Below are positions 50,055-58,896 of a DNA stretch of 64,000 bases, in pieces. How positions within the stretch are numbered: position 1 is the first letter of the stretch; the number at the start of each line of letters is the position of its first letter. The DNA is from AP-15 sp963698995. GTDB lineage: Bacteria; Pseudomonadota; Alphaproteobacteria; ATCC43930; CGMCC-115725. The notes under the pieces were generated by a model that was not told the origin of the DNA, searched no databases, and saw only the letters and a program-made list of their open reading frames with translations. A program made the position numbers and the translations under genes. The stretch lies in NCBI GenBank assembly GCA_963698995.1, contig CAVOTD010000031.1, positions 62,001 through 126,000 on the forward strand, written 5' to 3'.

Positions 50055-51878
50055 ATGCGCAGAGCAACTGCAATCCTCGTGGCGCTATTTTCAGCGGTCG
50101 CGCCGATCGCATACGCGACGACGCCCGGAATGTCGTTGTTCGGCGACCTGAAATACGGCCCGGATTTCGACCATTTCGATTACACCAACCCGCAGGCGCC
50201 GAAGGGCGGCACGATGCGCCTCTTCTCGATTGGCACCTTCGACACCCTGAATCCCTATGTCGTCAAGGGGGTGCCGGCAGCGGGTATCGGCGGCATTTTC
50301 GACACCTTGGCGGTACCCTCCGAGGACGAGCCCGGCAGTGAATACGGCCTCGTCGCCGAAAAAATCGAGCTCGCGCCCGACAAGCTTTCCGTGCTCTACA
50401 CGCTGCGCAAGGAGGCGCGGTTTCACGACGGAACCTCGATGACGCCCGAGGACGTCATCTGGACCTTCGAGACATTGCGAACCAAGGGAGCTCCCTCCTA
50501 CCGCGCCTATTACGGCGACGTTACGAAGTTCGAGAAGGAGGGTGAGCGCGGCGTCCGGTTCTCGTTCAAATCGGCGGAGAACCGGGAATTACCGCAGATC
50601 CTGGGGCAGATGCCGGTACTGTCGAAGGCCTATTGGTCGGAGCGCGATTTCGAGAAGACGACGCTCGACCCGCCACTCGGCAGCGGCCCCTACAAGATCG
50701 AAGCGGTCGACCCCGGACGCTCGATCACCTATCGCCGGGTTGCCGATTACTGGGCGGCCAATCTGCCGGTCAGCAGGGGCCGCTACAATGTCGACGTGAT
50801 CCGTTATGACTACTACCGGGACGCGACGATCGCGCTCGAAGCCTTCAAGGCCGGCCAGTTCGACGTCAAACTCGAGAATTCCTCGAAGGACTGGGCGACC
50901 GGATATGACGGCCCAGCCTTGCGCGCCGGCCTGATCAAGAAAGAAGAGCTCCCCAACGGGTTGCCGAGCGGCATGCAGGGCTTCGCCTACAATCTGCGTC
51001 GGCCGCTGTTCCAGGATCCGCGGGTCCGCGAAGCACTCGCCTATGCCTTCGATTTCGAATGGTCCAACAAGAATTTGTTTTATGGCGCCTACCAGCGGAC
51101 GCGCAGCTACTTCGACAATTCCGAGCTGGCGGCAACCGAAGTGCCGCAGGGTGAGGAATTGAAGATCCTCGAAAAATACCGCGGCCAGGTCCCGGATCGC
51201 GTTTTCACGACCGAATATAACCCGCCGAAATATGACGGCTCCGGCAATATTCGCGATGGGCTGCGGGCGGCGCTGAAATTGTTGAAGGAGGCGGGTTGGA
51301 CGTTCAAAGGCGAAAAGCTCGTCAATGACGAAACGGGTCAGCCCTTCGAATTCGAAATCCTGCTCGATAATCCGCAATTCGAACGGATCGTGCTGCCGTT
51401 CACCAAGAATCTCGCACGGATGGGGATCGCAGCGCGGGTGCGCACGGTCGATACCGCGCAATATCAGAAGCGGATGGAGACCTTCGACTACGATATGGCG
51501 GTCGTCGCATTCGGCAAATCGCTGTCGCCCGGCAATGAACAGCGCGAGTTTTGGGGCACACAGGCCGCCGACGAGCAAGGCAGCCGCAACCTGCTGGGTA
51601 TCAAGAACAAAGTGATCGACGATCTGATCGAGGAGCTCGTCAGGGCACCGGACCGGGCGAGCCTGGTAGCCCATGCGCACGCCCTCGATCGGGTATTACA
51701 GTACGGCTATTACGTCATTCCACACTATCATATTGCGGCGTTTCGCGTCGCCCATTGGGACAAGTTCCGCCGCCCCGCGGTCTCGCCGAAATACGCGGTC
51801 GGGCTCGAGACCTGGTGGATCGATCCGACCGCCGAGCAGTCGGTCGAGGCCAAAAAAGGCGAAGTGACGAAGCAGTGA
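50055..51878 (+). CDS. yejA: peptide ABC transporter substrate-binding protein (YejA-like)
   Basis: 607 residues from ATG 50055. Signal peptide MRRATAILVALFSAVAPIAYA, cleaved before TTPGMS. Family SBP_bac_5: FDHFDYTNPQAPKGGTMRLF, FDTLNPYVVKGVPAAG, FHDGTSMTPEDVIWTFETL, PLGSGPYKIEAVDPGRSITY, ENSSKDWATGYDGP and the C-terminal YGYYVIPHYHIA. Binds oligopeptides in the periplasm; YejABEF imports peptides including microcin C-type compounds in Enterobacteria. Followed by yejB. Confidence 0.9.
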   Translation: MRRATAILVALFSAVAPIAYATTPGMSLFGDLKYGPDFDHFDYTNPQAPKGGTMRLFSIGTFDTLNPYVVKGVPAAGIGGIFDTLAVPSEDEPGSEYGLVAEKIELAPDKLSVLYTLRKEARFHDGTSMTPEDVIWTFETLRTKGAPSYRAYYGDVTKFEKEGERGVRFSFKSAENRELPQILGQMPVLSKAYWSERDFEKTTLDPPLGSGPYKIEAVDPGRSITYRRVADYWAANLPVSRGRYNVDVIRYDYYRDATIALEAFKAGQFDVKLENSSKDWATGYDGPALRAGLIKKEELPNGLPSGMQGFAYNLRRPLFQDPRVREALAYAFDFEWSNKNLFYGAYQRTRSYFDNSELAATEVPQGEELKILEKYRGQVPDRVFTTEYNPPKYDGSGNIRDGLRAALKLLKEAGWTFKGEKLVNDETGQPFEFEILLDNPQFERIVLPFTKNLARMGIAARVRTVDTAQYQKRMETFDYDMAVVAFGKSLSPGNEQREFWGTQAADEQGSRNLLGIKNKVIDDLIEELVRAPDRASLVAHAHALDRVLQYGYYVIPHYHIAAFRVAHWDKFRRPAVSPKYAVGLETWWIDPTAEQSVEAKKGEVTKQ

Positions 51879-51914
51879 TTTTCTTGCCCTCAACTACCGA
51901 TCCTTGCGTTGCAG

Positions 51915-51967
51915 CCCCTCTCCCGCAGTGCCGGAGAGGGTGCCGAGCATAGCGAAGCGGGTGAGGG
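51915..51967. repeat. REP-like repeat between yejA and yejB
   Basis: CCCCTCTCCCG...CGGAGAGGGTGCCGAGCATAGC...GGTGAGGG is the pattern of a short intergenic repeat common in Bradyrhizobium-like genomes. It forms a hairpin (CCTCTCC/GGAGAGG) in the yejA-yejB spacer and could reduce downstream expression. Confidence 0.6.
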
Positions 51968-51974
51968 TAGGCGC

Positions 51975-53063
51975 ATGATTGCTTATGCGATCCGCCGCAT
52001 CGCGCTGATCATTCCGACCCTGTTCGCGATCATGGTGGTCAATTTCGTGATCGTGCAGGCGGCGCCCGGCGGACCGGTCGAGCAGATGATATCGCGGCTC
52101 AAGGGCAACACGGTCAGCGCCACTGAGCGGGTCAGCGGCGGCACCGGCGAGTTCAAGACGCATGCGTCCGGCAACGACAGCCGCTATCGCGGCGCCCGCG
52201 GCCTCGACCCTGCCTTGATCAAGGAGCTCGAAAAACAATACGGCTTCGACAAGCCGCCGCTCGAGCGCTTCTGGTTGATGATGCGCAACTACATCACCTT
52301 CGATTTCGGCACGAGTTTCTTCCGCGACCGGCGGGTCGTCGACTTGATCAAGGACAAATTGCCGGTATCGATCTCGATCGGCTTGTGGACGACCTTGGTC
52401 ACCTACCTCGTCTCGATCCCGCTGGGCATCAAGAAGGCAGTGCGCGACGGCAGCCGGTTCGATGTGTGGACCAGCGCCGTGATCATCGTCGGCTATGCGG
52501 TGCCGAGCTTTCTCTTCGCCGTGCTGCTGATCGTGCTGTTCGCCGGCGGCAGCTATTTGTCGATCTTTCCATTGCGCGGTCTGGTCAGCGACAACTGGGC
52601 CGCGCTGTCCTGGCCAATGCGCATCGCCGATTATTTCTGGCACATCGCATTGCCGATCACCGCATTGGTGATCTCCGGGTTTGCAACGCTGACAATGCTG
52701 ACCAAGAACTGTTTTCTGGAGGAAATCAACAAGCAGTACGTATTGACCGCCCGCTCCAAGGGCCTGACCGAGCGCCGGGTGCTCTACGGCCATGTGTTTC
52801 GTAATGCGATGCTGCTGGTCGTCGCCGGTTTTCCGGCCGCGCTGATCGGCATCCTGTTCACCGGCTCGTTGCTGATCGAGGTGATCTTCTCGCTCGACGG
52901 CCTAGGCCTCCTCGGCTTCGAGGCGGCAATCAACCGCGACTACCCGATTATGTTCGCGACCCTCTACGTCTTCACCCTGATCGGCTTGCTGCTGAAGCTG
53001 ATCAGCGACCTGACCTACATGCTGATCGACCCCCGCATCGATTTCGCCGCACGGCGCGTGTGA
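51975..53063 (+). CDS. yejB: peptide ABC transporter permease (YejB-like)
   Basis: 362 residues from ATG 51975 (MIAYAIRRIALIIPTLFAIM). Six or seven membrane spans; family segments RDRRVVDLIKDKLPVSISIG, GYAVPSFLFAVLLIVLFAGG, the coupling loop YVLTARSKGLTERRVLYGHV, and FSLDGLGLLGFEAAINRDYP. The partner permease yejE and ATPase yejF do not follow; the next gene is on the opposite strand. The transporter must obtain these subunits elsewhere or is incomplete. Confidence 0.92.
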   Translation: MIAYAIRRIALIIPTLFAIMVVNFVIVQAAPGGPVEQMISRLKGNTVSATERVSGGTGEFKTHASGNDSRYRGARGLDPALIKELEKQYGFDKPPLERFWLMMRNYITFDFGTSFFRDRRVVDLIKDKLPVSISIGLWTTLVTYLVSIPLGIKKAVRDGSRFDVWTSAVIIVGYAVPSFLFAVLLIVLFAGGSYLSIFPLRGLVSDNWAALSWPMRIADYFWHIALPITALVISGFATLTMLTKNCFLEEINKQYVLTARSKGLTERRVLYGHVFRNAMLLVVAGFPAALIGILFTGSLLIEVIFSLDGLGLLGFEAAINRDYPIMFATLYVFTLIGLLLKLISDLTYMLIDPRIDFAARRV

Positions 53064-53096
53064 CGTCGACGGCCCGCGCGAGGCTGGCAGGCAGGC

Positions 53097-53705
53097 CTAA
53101 CCGCCGATCCGAAGGGCAATGACAATTGCGCGGGGCGATTCTTGCCAGGGGCACTCGACGCGATCGAAACCGGCCTTGCGGAGCTCCGCCAAATGCAACT
53201 CCACGCCACCGACGAAGCGGTCGCAATTTAGAAACCAGCCGCCGGGCTTGATGAGACCGCAGATCGCGCGGTAGCAGGCGAAGATCTTTTCGGGGTCGCG
53301 CAGATTGTGGAGCGCGATCGCGGAGACGGCGAGATCGAAGGGGCCGCCGACCTGTTGCAACCATGACGGGTCGCGCAGGTCGCAGAGAACATAGCGCAGC
53401 CGGTCGGAGTGATCGGCGAGGCGTTGGTGGGCACGGTCAAGCATCGGTTGCGAATAGTCCTGGAGCGTCACTCGAGCCGCGGGGAAGGTATGCAGCACCA
53501 CTTCGCTAACCGCACCGTAGCCCGCGCCGATGTCCAAAATTTCCAGCTCGGCCCTGCGCGGAAGCGGCGCAAACGACAACATCTGCTGCAACAGCGGGCG
53601 CCGTTCGGGGTCGCGAACCGCGTCCCGCTTGATCCATTCGTCAACGTAGTCGGTCGAGTGCCAGTCGTGCGGGAACAGAGTGAAGGCTTGGGTGTCTTCG
53701 GGCAT
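53097..53705 (-). CDS. class I SAM-dependent methyltransferase
   Basis: 202 residues. Rossmann methyltransferase: SAM motif I LDIGAGYGAVSEVVL, motif II VTLQDYSQPMLDRA, then LRYVLCDLRDPSW and AVSAIALHNLRDPEKIF, and LIKPGGWFLNCDRF. Substrate unknown. Acts in the cytosol. Stands alone where yejE would be expected. Confidence 0.8.
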   Translation of the reverse strand: MPEDTQAFTLFPHDWHSTDYVDEWIKRDAVRDPERRPLLQQMLSFAPLPRRAELEILDIGAGYGAVSEVVLHTFPAARVTLQDYSQPMLDRAHQRLADHSDRLRYVLCDLRDPSWLQQVGGPFDLAVSAIALHNLRDPEKIFACYRAICGLIKPGGWFLNCDRFVGGVELHLAELRKAGFDRVECPWQESPRAIVIALRIGG

Positions 53706-53973
53706 CGAGAGTCTCGCTGAAATTACCCTGATCGAATCGCGGCGGAACTCGCGCCTTGGGCTACTGACTCCGTGCGAACAATAACCAAGGCAGAAGCCCC
53801 ACGATAACCACAGATTAATCCGGCCCGCACAGAATCTCTCGACATCTGCCGACGGATCGGTTTAGTTTTCGACGTATGTTCGCTCTATGTTCCCATACTG
53901 ACAGTCCGCGGACGGGGCACGGACTACGCTCGCGACCGCGTCGCGAGCTAGCCTCCCGGGCTCGGGGTCGTAT

Positions 53974-55293
53974 GTGTCGATAGAAATGCTTCCAGCAGCC
54001 AGTTTCGCCGTTGCCGTCGTCGGAGCGGCGATTGCAGCGGCGATCTTTTTTCGCCTGCGCTTCGACATGGCCTGGCGGCAGCATGCCCTCGACGCCTCGC
54101 TTGTCAGGCTCGAGCAAGGGTTGCGCGAGGAGCTTGCGCGGGGGCGGCAAGAGAGCGCCTTAAGCTCAAAAATGTTGCGCGAGGAGGCTGCGACGAGCGC
54201 CAGAGCACTGCGCGAGGAGGTGCAGCGCACACTTCAGCAACTCGGCGACCGGCTCGGTCTCACCGTAACGGAGCTCGCCCGGAAGTCGGAGATCCAGCAA
54301 GATGCGTTGCGCAACACGGTCGAAGGGCGCTTGGATGTGTTGCGTGCCGAGAACACCGAAAAGCTCGAGCAGATGCGGCACACGGTCGATGAGAAGCTGC
54401 AAGGAACCCTTGAGCAGCGGCTCGGCGCGTCATTCAAGATGGTCAACGATTCGCTGACCAAGGTGCACGAAAGCGTCGGTGAGATGCAGGTGCTGGCGAC
54501 CGGCGTCGGGGATTTGAAACGGATACTCAGCAACGTCAAATCTCGAGGCACCTGGGGCGAGGTGGCGTTGGGCAACATCCTTGAGGAAATCCTGTCGGCC
54601 GACCAATTCGCGCGTAATGTCGAGGTGCGGCCGCGCAGCAATCAGCGGGTCGAGTTCGCGATCAAATTGCCGGGCGACGGGCAGACGCCGTTGTGGCTGC
54701 CGGTCGACGCCAAATACCCGACCGAGGATTACGACCGTCTCGTCGAGGCGACCGAGCGCGGCGATAGCGCAGCAGCCGACACGGCGTTGCGCGGGATCGA
54801 GGCGCGCGTGCGCAGCGCGGCCAAGGACATTTGCGCCAAATACATAGCGCCGCCGCACAGCACCGACTTCGCGGTCATGTTCCTGCCGACCGAAGGTCTC
54901 TTTGCGGAAGTCGTACGGCGTCCCGGTTTGGTCGACGCGCTGCAGCGCGAATGCCACGTGATGGTGGCAGGTCCGACAACGCTCGTGTCGCTGCTGACCT
55001 CGCTGCGCATGGGGTTCCGAACCCTGGCGATCCAACAGCGTTCGGGCGAGGTCTGGCGAGTGCTTTCGGCCGTAAAAACCGAATTCGAAAAATTCGGCGG
55101 CATCCTCGACAAAGTGCACAAGAAGCTCGAAGAGGCTCAGCAGGTCGTCGAGGATGCCGGTGTCCGCCGCCGTGCGATGGACCGCAAGCTGCGGAGCGTC
55201 GAGATCCTGCCGGAGGCCGAGGCGAACGCACTCTTGGAGCTCGCGGCGGCGCCGGCTGCATTGATTGAAGACGCACGAGAAGCGGCGGAATAA
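53974..55293 (+). CDS. rmuC: DNA recombination protein RmuC
   Basis: 439 residues. N-terminal span MLPAASFAVAVVGAAIAAAI, a long coiled coil (~35-180), then the RmuC core: NVKSRGTWGEVALGNILEEI, VEFAIKLPG, WLPVDAKYPTEDYDRL, FAVMFLPTEGLFAEVVRRPG and TLVSLLTSLRMGFRTLAIQQ. RmuC limits inversion at short inverted repeats and has a nuclease-like core. Start MSIEML at 53974; ATG 53986 is an alternative. Upstream 53706-53973 holds its promoter region only. Confidence 0.93.
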   Translation: MSIEMLPAASFAVAVVGAAIAAAIFFRLRFDMAWRQHALDASLVRLEQGLREELARGRQESALSSKMLREEAATSARALREEVQRTLQQLGDRLGLTVTELARKSEIQQDALRNTVEGRLDVLRAENTEKLEQMRHTVDEKLQGTLEQRLGASFKMVNDSLTKVHESVGEMQVLATGVGDLKRILSNVKSRGTWGEVALGNILEEILSADQFARNVEVRPRSNQRVEFAIKLPGDGQTPLWLPVDAKYPTEDYDRLVEATERGDSAAADTALRGIEARVRSAAKDICAKYIAPPHSTDFAVMFLPTEGLFAEVVRRPGLVDALQRECHVMVAGPTTLVSLLTSLRMGFRTLAIQQRSGEVWRVLSAVKTEFEKFGGILDKVHKKLEEAQQVVEDAGVRRRAMDRKLRSVEILPEAEANALLELAAAPAALIEDAREAAE

Positions 55294-55300
55294 GTTCTTC

Positions 55301-55388
55301 CGTCGTTCCCGCGAAAGCGGCGACCCAGGGCGATGAGCTCCGTGCCTGAAACCCTGGACCCCCGCTTTCGCGCAGGGCTGTCCGGGGA
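55301..55388. repeat. REP-like palindromic repeat downstream of rmuC
   Basis: Begins CGTTCCCGCGAAAGCGGCGA and ends with the matching CCCCCGCTTTCGCGCAGGG in inverted orientation. Same family as the element inside lhr. A half copy (CGCTTTCGCGGGGTGACG) lies near 55599-55616. The remaining 55389-55638 shows no gene. Confidence 0.75.
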
Positions 55389-55638
55389 AAATTGAAGGGC
55401 AATCCGTGCGGGCGTTTTGCACAGGATGTTGCTGCCAAAAGCCGCTTGCCCGGGCTCGTCCCAGGCATCCACGACTTGCGGCAGCGACAATCCCCACACC
55501 GAAGACGTGGATGGCCGGACCAAGTCCGGCCACAAGGACCCGCCAAAGTTGTACAAGATCGCGAGATCGCAACCGCTCAGATTCCCCAGACAGCCCTGCG
55601 CTTTCGCGGGGTGACGATATTGTGCCAAGTAGACTACT

Positions 55639-56121
55639 TCACGTCGGCATCGTGATCCGGCGGCCGGCCCAGTCCGGCCGGGCGAGGGCAGCGTGCGCCG
55701 CCGCAGCCGCGGCCACCCGCTCGCGGACTGCATCCGGGAACGGCGTCACTCGACGCGTCGCAAGGTCGACGTGGAGGTACATCAGCTCCTGCGTCGCGGC
55801 GCGCTGGGCATTGCCGATCATGAACATCTGATGCGCCAGATGCAGGCGCTTGCCGTCCAGGCCGAGAATTTGGGTGCTGACGCGCACCCGATCACCGAGC
55901 AGCAGCTCGCGCTCGTATAGATTATGGGTCTCGACCACGAAGGTCCCGTTCCCGGTTCTGTCCTTGTACTGGCGGCCGATGCCGATCGCATCGAACAGCG
56001 CGTCGGTCGCGTAATCGAACAGCACGGTGTAGTAGGCTAGGTTCATGTGGTCGTTAGCGTCGATCCACTCCGGCAGAACCTCGCCTTTATAAAGCTCGAA
56101 CGGCGCGGCAATGCTGGTCAA
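55639..56121 (-). CDS. hot-dog fold thioesterase (4HBT/YbgC-like)
   Basis: 160 residues from TTG 56121, which overlaps the stop of the upstream gene. The segment VLPEWIDANDHMNLAYYTVL carries the catalytic Asp region of acyl-CoA thioesterases; FVVETHNLYERELLLGDRVR and YLHVDLATRRVTPFP complete the fold. Hydrolyses an acyl-CoA of unknown chain. Last gene of a four-gene overlapping operon. Confidence 0.8.
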   Translation of the reverse strand: MTSIAAPFELYKGEVLPEWIDANDHMNLAYYTVLFDYATDALFDAIGIGRQYKDRTGNGTFVVETHNLYERELLLGDRVRVSTQILGLDGKRLHLAHQMFMIGNAQRAATQELMYLHVDLATRRVTPFPDAVRERVAAAAAAHAALARPDWAGRRITMPT

Positions 56122-56930
56122 TGTCGTCGCTGTGCGGCTAGTATTGTAACCGGATAGGCATAATAGATCTTGTCTCCGTCGAGGCGGACCGGGATGCCGA
56201 GCCGATCATCCGAGGCGGAAGCTTTGAACATCTCGATGATTTTGGCGTCGTCGCCTGGGTTGGGGAATGAGCGGGCGAGCAAATTGCGCACCTCGTCCCG
56301 AAGCTCGTAGAAACTTTCCTGCGGCTCGGGAAGCCCGACTTCCGCGAAAAGACCCTTCAACTCCGCCAAGGTCAGGTTGCGGGCGTGCGAGGGGTCGCGC
56401 AATCTCTCCAGGCGATTGAACTCGGCCGCTTTTGCCCGGTCCTCGGACGAGCAGGTGTCGACCACAATAATGCGGCCCTGAGGTGCGCATACCCGGACCA
56501 TTTCCCGCAGCACCGCGAGCGGGTCGGTGAAGTGATGGAACGCGAACCGCGTGACGACAATTGTGAAGCTGGCGTCGGTATAAGGCAGCGCGCTCACATC
56601 GCCCTGTCGCCAGGCGACATTCGTCAGCGCCTTATCGGCCGCCAGCTGGCGGGCTTGTTCGAGCATTGCCGGGGTGACGTCGATCCCGGTCGCGCGCTGG
56701 ACATGCGGCGCAAAGGCGCACACCACGATACCGCCGCCGCAGGCGACATCGAGAACAGTGTCGCCCGGTCCGGGCCGCGCGGCCACGATGATCATCCTCA
56801 GCGCGTCCTCGTTGGTGATCGGTGCGGCGGTGCTGAAAAGCGTCGCCTGACGGGTAAACTGGTCGAGGATCAGACCTTGATGATTTGGGTCCGCCAAATC
56901 GCTCCTCCGCGTCTTCTTAGAGTCGTCCAT
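56118..56930 (-). CDS. class I SAM-dependent methyltransferase (UbiE/COQ5-like)
   Basis: 270 residues. SAM-binding VLDVACGGGIVVCAFAPHV, IDVTPAMLEQARQLA, WRQGDVSALPYTDASFTIVV, TRFAFHHFTDPLAVLREMVR and PQGRIIVVDTCSSED. This is the pattern of small-molecule methyltransferases such as UbiE. Overlaps the neighbouring genes on both sides, so it is translated with a thioesterase and a zinc-type reductase; the pathway is unknown. Confidence 0.82.
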   Translation of the reverse strand: MDDSKKTRRSDLADPNHQGLILDQFTRQATLFSTAAPITNEDALRMIIVAARPGPGDTVLDVACGGGIVVCAFAPHVQRATGIDVTPAMLEQARQLAADKALTNVAWRQGDVSALPYTDASFTIVVTRFAFHHFTDPLAVLREMVRVCAPQGRIIVVDTCSSEDRAKAAEFNRLERLRDPSHARNLTLAELKGLFAEVGLPEPQESFYELRDEVRNLLARSFPNPGDDAKIIEMFKASASDDRLGIPVRLDGDKIYYAYPVTILAAQRRH

Positions 56931-57906
56931 TGGGCAGCACGAGGACCTTGCCGTTGCGGCCGCCCGCTTGCGCCCTCACCAGCGCCGACCTGATCTCCTC
57001 GATCGGGTAGAACGCGTCGATCGGCGCTTTGAGCGTGCCGTCGTGCAGCTTACCGGCCAAATCAGCATAGATCCCTCGCACCTGATCGTAAGTGCGCTTT
57101 GCGAGACCGCGGCCGAGATTGAACCCGGTCAGATTGACGCCGCGCATATTGACCGCCGCCCGGCTCATCGTCGGATCCTCACCCGACATCGAGCCGTAGC
57201 TGACCACGACGCCGCCCTCGGCGACGCAATCGCCGATGCGCTTGGTGGCCGCGCCGGAAACGGCCTCGATGCCGAGCCGGATCGGCGCTCCGCCGATTGC
57301 TGCCCGGGCGCGCTCGGCCAAGTCCGGCCCATCGTTCAAGACCACATCCGCTCCGAGGTCACGCAATTCCCCGGCCACATCCTCGCGGCGCACGACATTG
57401 ACGGTGCGCACGCCGCGCCCCTTCGCCAGCACAATCACATGGCGTCCGACCGCCGAATTGGCGACGTTCTGGATGACCCAATCCCCCGGTGACAGCTTAA
57501 CGTGATCCTGCAACAGCAACAGCGCAGTCGGCGGATTGATGCGCAGCATCGCCGCCTGCGCCAGTTCCAGAGCCGCCGGAATGGGGATCGCGTCCTCGGC
57601 GCGGACGCGGCGGCGCTGTGCCCAGTTCTCGCGTTGCATGTTGATTACCAGATCGCCGGGCTTCACCCGGGTCACGCCGGCGCCGACCGCGGTGACGCGA
57701 CCCACGCCCTCGGCGCCCGGTGTTGCCGGCAACGGCGGCCGCAGGCGATAACTGCCGCGGCAGAACGAGAGATCGGCCGGGTTGATCGGAAAGGCGAGCA
57801 CGTCGAAGACGACCTCGTCCGGTCCGGGAGCACCGACATCGGGAACGTCGACGCAATGAGCGACCTCTTCGGGCGGGCCATAAGCGGTGATCTCAATCTT
57901 TTTCAT
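56917..57906 (-). CDS. MDR-family quinone/enoyl-thioester reductase (MECR-like)
   Basis: 329 residues from ATG 57906 (MKKIEITAYGPPEEVAHCVD). GroES-like N-terminal domain with FPINPADLSFCRGSYRLRPP and PGAEGVGRVTAVGAG; Rossmann domain with WVIQNVANSAVGRHVIVLAK. The Y-x-x-x-P-x-x-x-NPAD and N-x-A-N-S-A-V-G signatures are those of the mitochondrial enoyl-ACP/CoA reductase group, which is zinc-independent. Starts two bases after the SDR stop. Confidence 0.82.
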   Translation of the reverse strand: MKKIEITAYGPPEEVAHCVDVPDVGAPGPDEVVFDVLAFPINPADLSFCRGSYRLRPPLPATPGAEGVGRVTAVGAGVTRVKPGDLVINMQRENWAQRRRVRAEDAIPIPAALELAQAAMLRINPPTALLLLQDHVKLSPGDWVIQNVANSAVGRHVIVLAKGRGVRTVNVVRREDVAGELRDLGADVVLNDGPDLAERARAAIGGAPIRLGIEAVSGAATKRIGDCVAEGGVVVSYGSMSGEDPTMSRAAVNMRGVNLTGFNLGRGLAKRTYDQVRGIYADLAGKLHDGTLKAPIDAFYPIEEIRSALVRAQAGGRNGKVLVLPNGRL

Positions 57907-57907
57907 A

Positions 57908-58732
57908 TCACCAACCCCCATCGATGCCGATTGCCTGTCCGGTCACAAAGGCCGCTTGGTCGGAGGCGAGAAAGGTGATCACCGCGGCGACCTCGTCAGG
58001 GCTGCCGAACCGGCCGACCGGTATCGCCTTGGCGCGCTCGGCGAAGCCGATTTCCAGATCGTCGCCATACTCGCGCCGGTTGGTGCTGATCGCCCGGGAG
58101 GTGCGGATCGGACCGGGGCAGACGGCGTTGACGGTGATCCCGAACGGCGCCAGATCGAAGGCCAGCGATTTGGTGAAACCGACGATCGCCGCCTTCGACG
58201 CGGCATAGGTGGCGCGCTGCTTACCGGGGCGGAACGCCGCCTTCGAGGACACGCTGACGATGCGGCCCCAGCCGGCCTTGCGCATCGCCGGCACGGCGGC
58301 GCGCGCCATCAGGAAGGCGCCGCGGGCATTGATCGCCATCGTGCGGTCCCAGGCTTCGACCGGCACATCTTCGATCTCGTTGCGGTCGGCGCCCTGCGGC
58401 GCGCCGGCATTGTTGACGAGAATGTCGAGCCGGCCATAGCGTCCCAACACCTCTTCGACCATTCGCCCGGCATCCGCCTCGACGCTGACGTCGCCCAGAG
58501 TGGAGGAGGCGGTTCGGCCGCTCCTGACGAGTTCCTCGACAAGGCTGTCGACGCCGCCCCACGAGCTGTCGAGGTCGCCCGCGACATTGTGCTGATTGGC
58601 AACCCCCGCCGGCACAACATCGGAGACCACGACGGTTACCCCGGCCGCAGCGAGCGCTCGCGCGGTCGAGTTGCCGATACCGATTGGTTTGCCGCAGCCG
58701 GTAATCAGCGCAACACGAGCGGAATTGGGCAT
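57908..58732 (-). CDS. short-chain dehydrogenase/reductase
   Basis: 274 residues. NAD(P)-binding motif ALITGCGKPIGIGNSTARAL, LVNNAG, catalytic Ser in IVSVSSKAAF and YAASK, and C-terminal VTGQAIGIDGGW. Likely a 3-oxoacyl or secondary-alcohol dehydrogenase. First gene of SDR - MECR-like reductase - methyltransferase - thioesterase, all overlapping or nearly so, which suggests one acyl-thioester pathway. Divergent from the S10 peptidase. Confidence 0.88.
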   Translation of the reverse strand: MPNSARVALITGCGKPIGIGNSTARALAAAGVTVVVSDVVPAGVANQHNVAGDLDSSWGGVDSLVEELVRSGRTASSTLGDVSVEADAGRMVEEVLGRYGRLDILVNNAGAPQGADRNEIEDVPVEAWDRTMAINARGAFLMARAAVPAMRKAGWGRIVSVSSKAAFRPGKQRATYAASKAAIVGFTKSLAFDLAPFGITVNAVCPGPIRTSRAISTNRREYGDDLEIGFAERAKAIPVGRFGSPDEVAAVITFLASDQAAFVTGQAIGIDGGW

Positions 58733-58896
58733 TTGACCCTCCGTCAGATTCTAGCCTTCTCCAGCTTACCGGGCCGAGGGCGAACCGACGATCCTGGGGC
58801 GCCCCAGCGGCAAGATCCCACACAATCGACATATTCGCACCCATCTGTCTCGGCGTTTATGCCGGATCCCGTCCCGACGCAACTTCGAGGCGCTCA

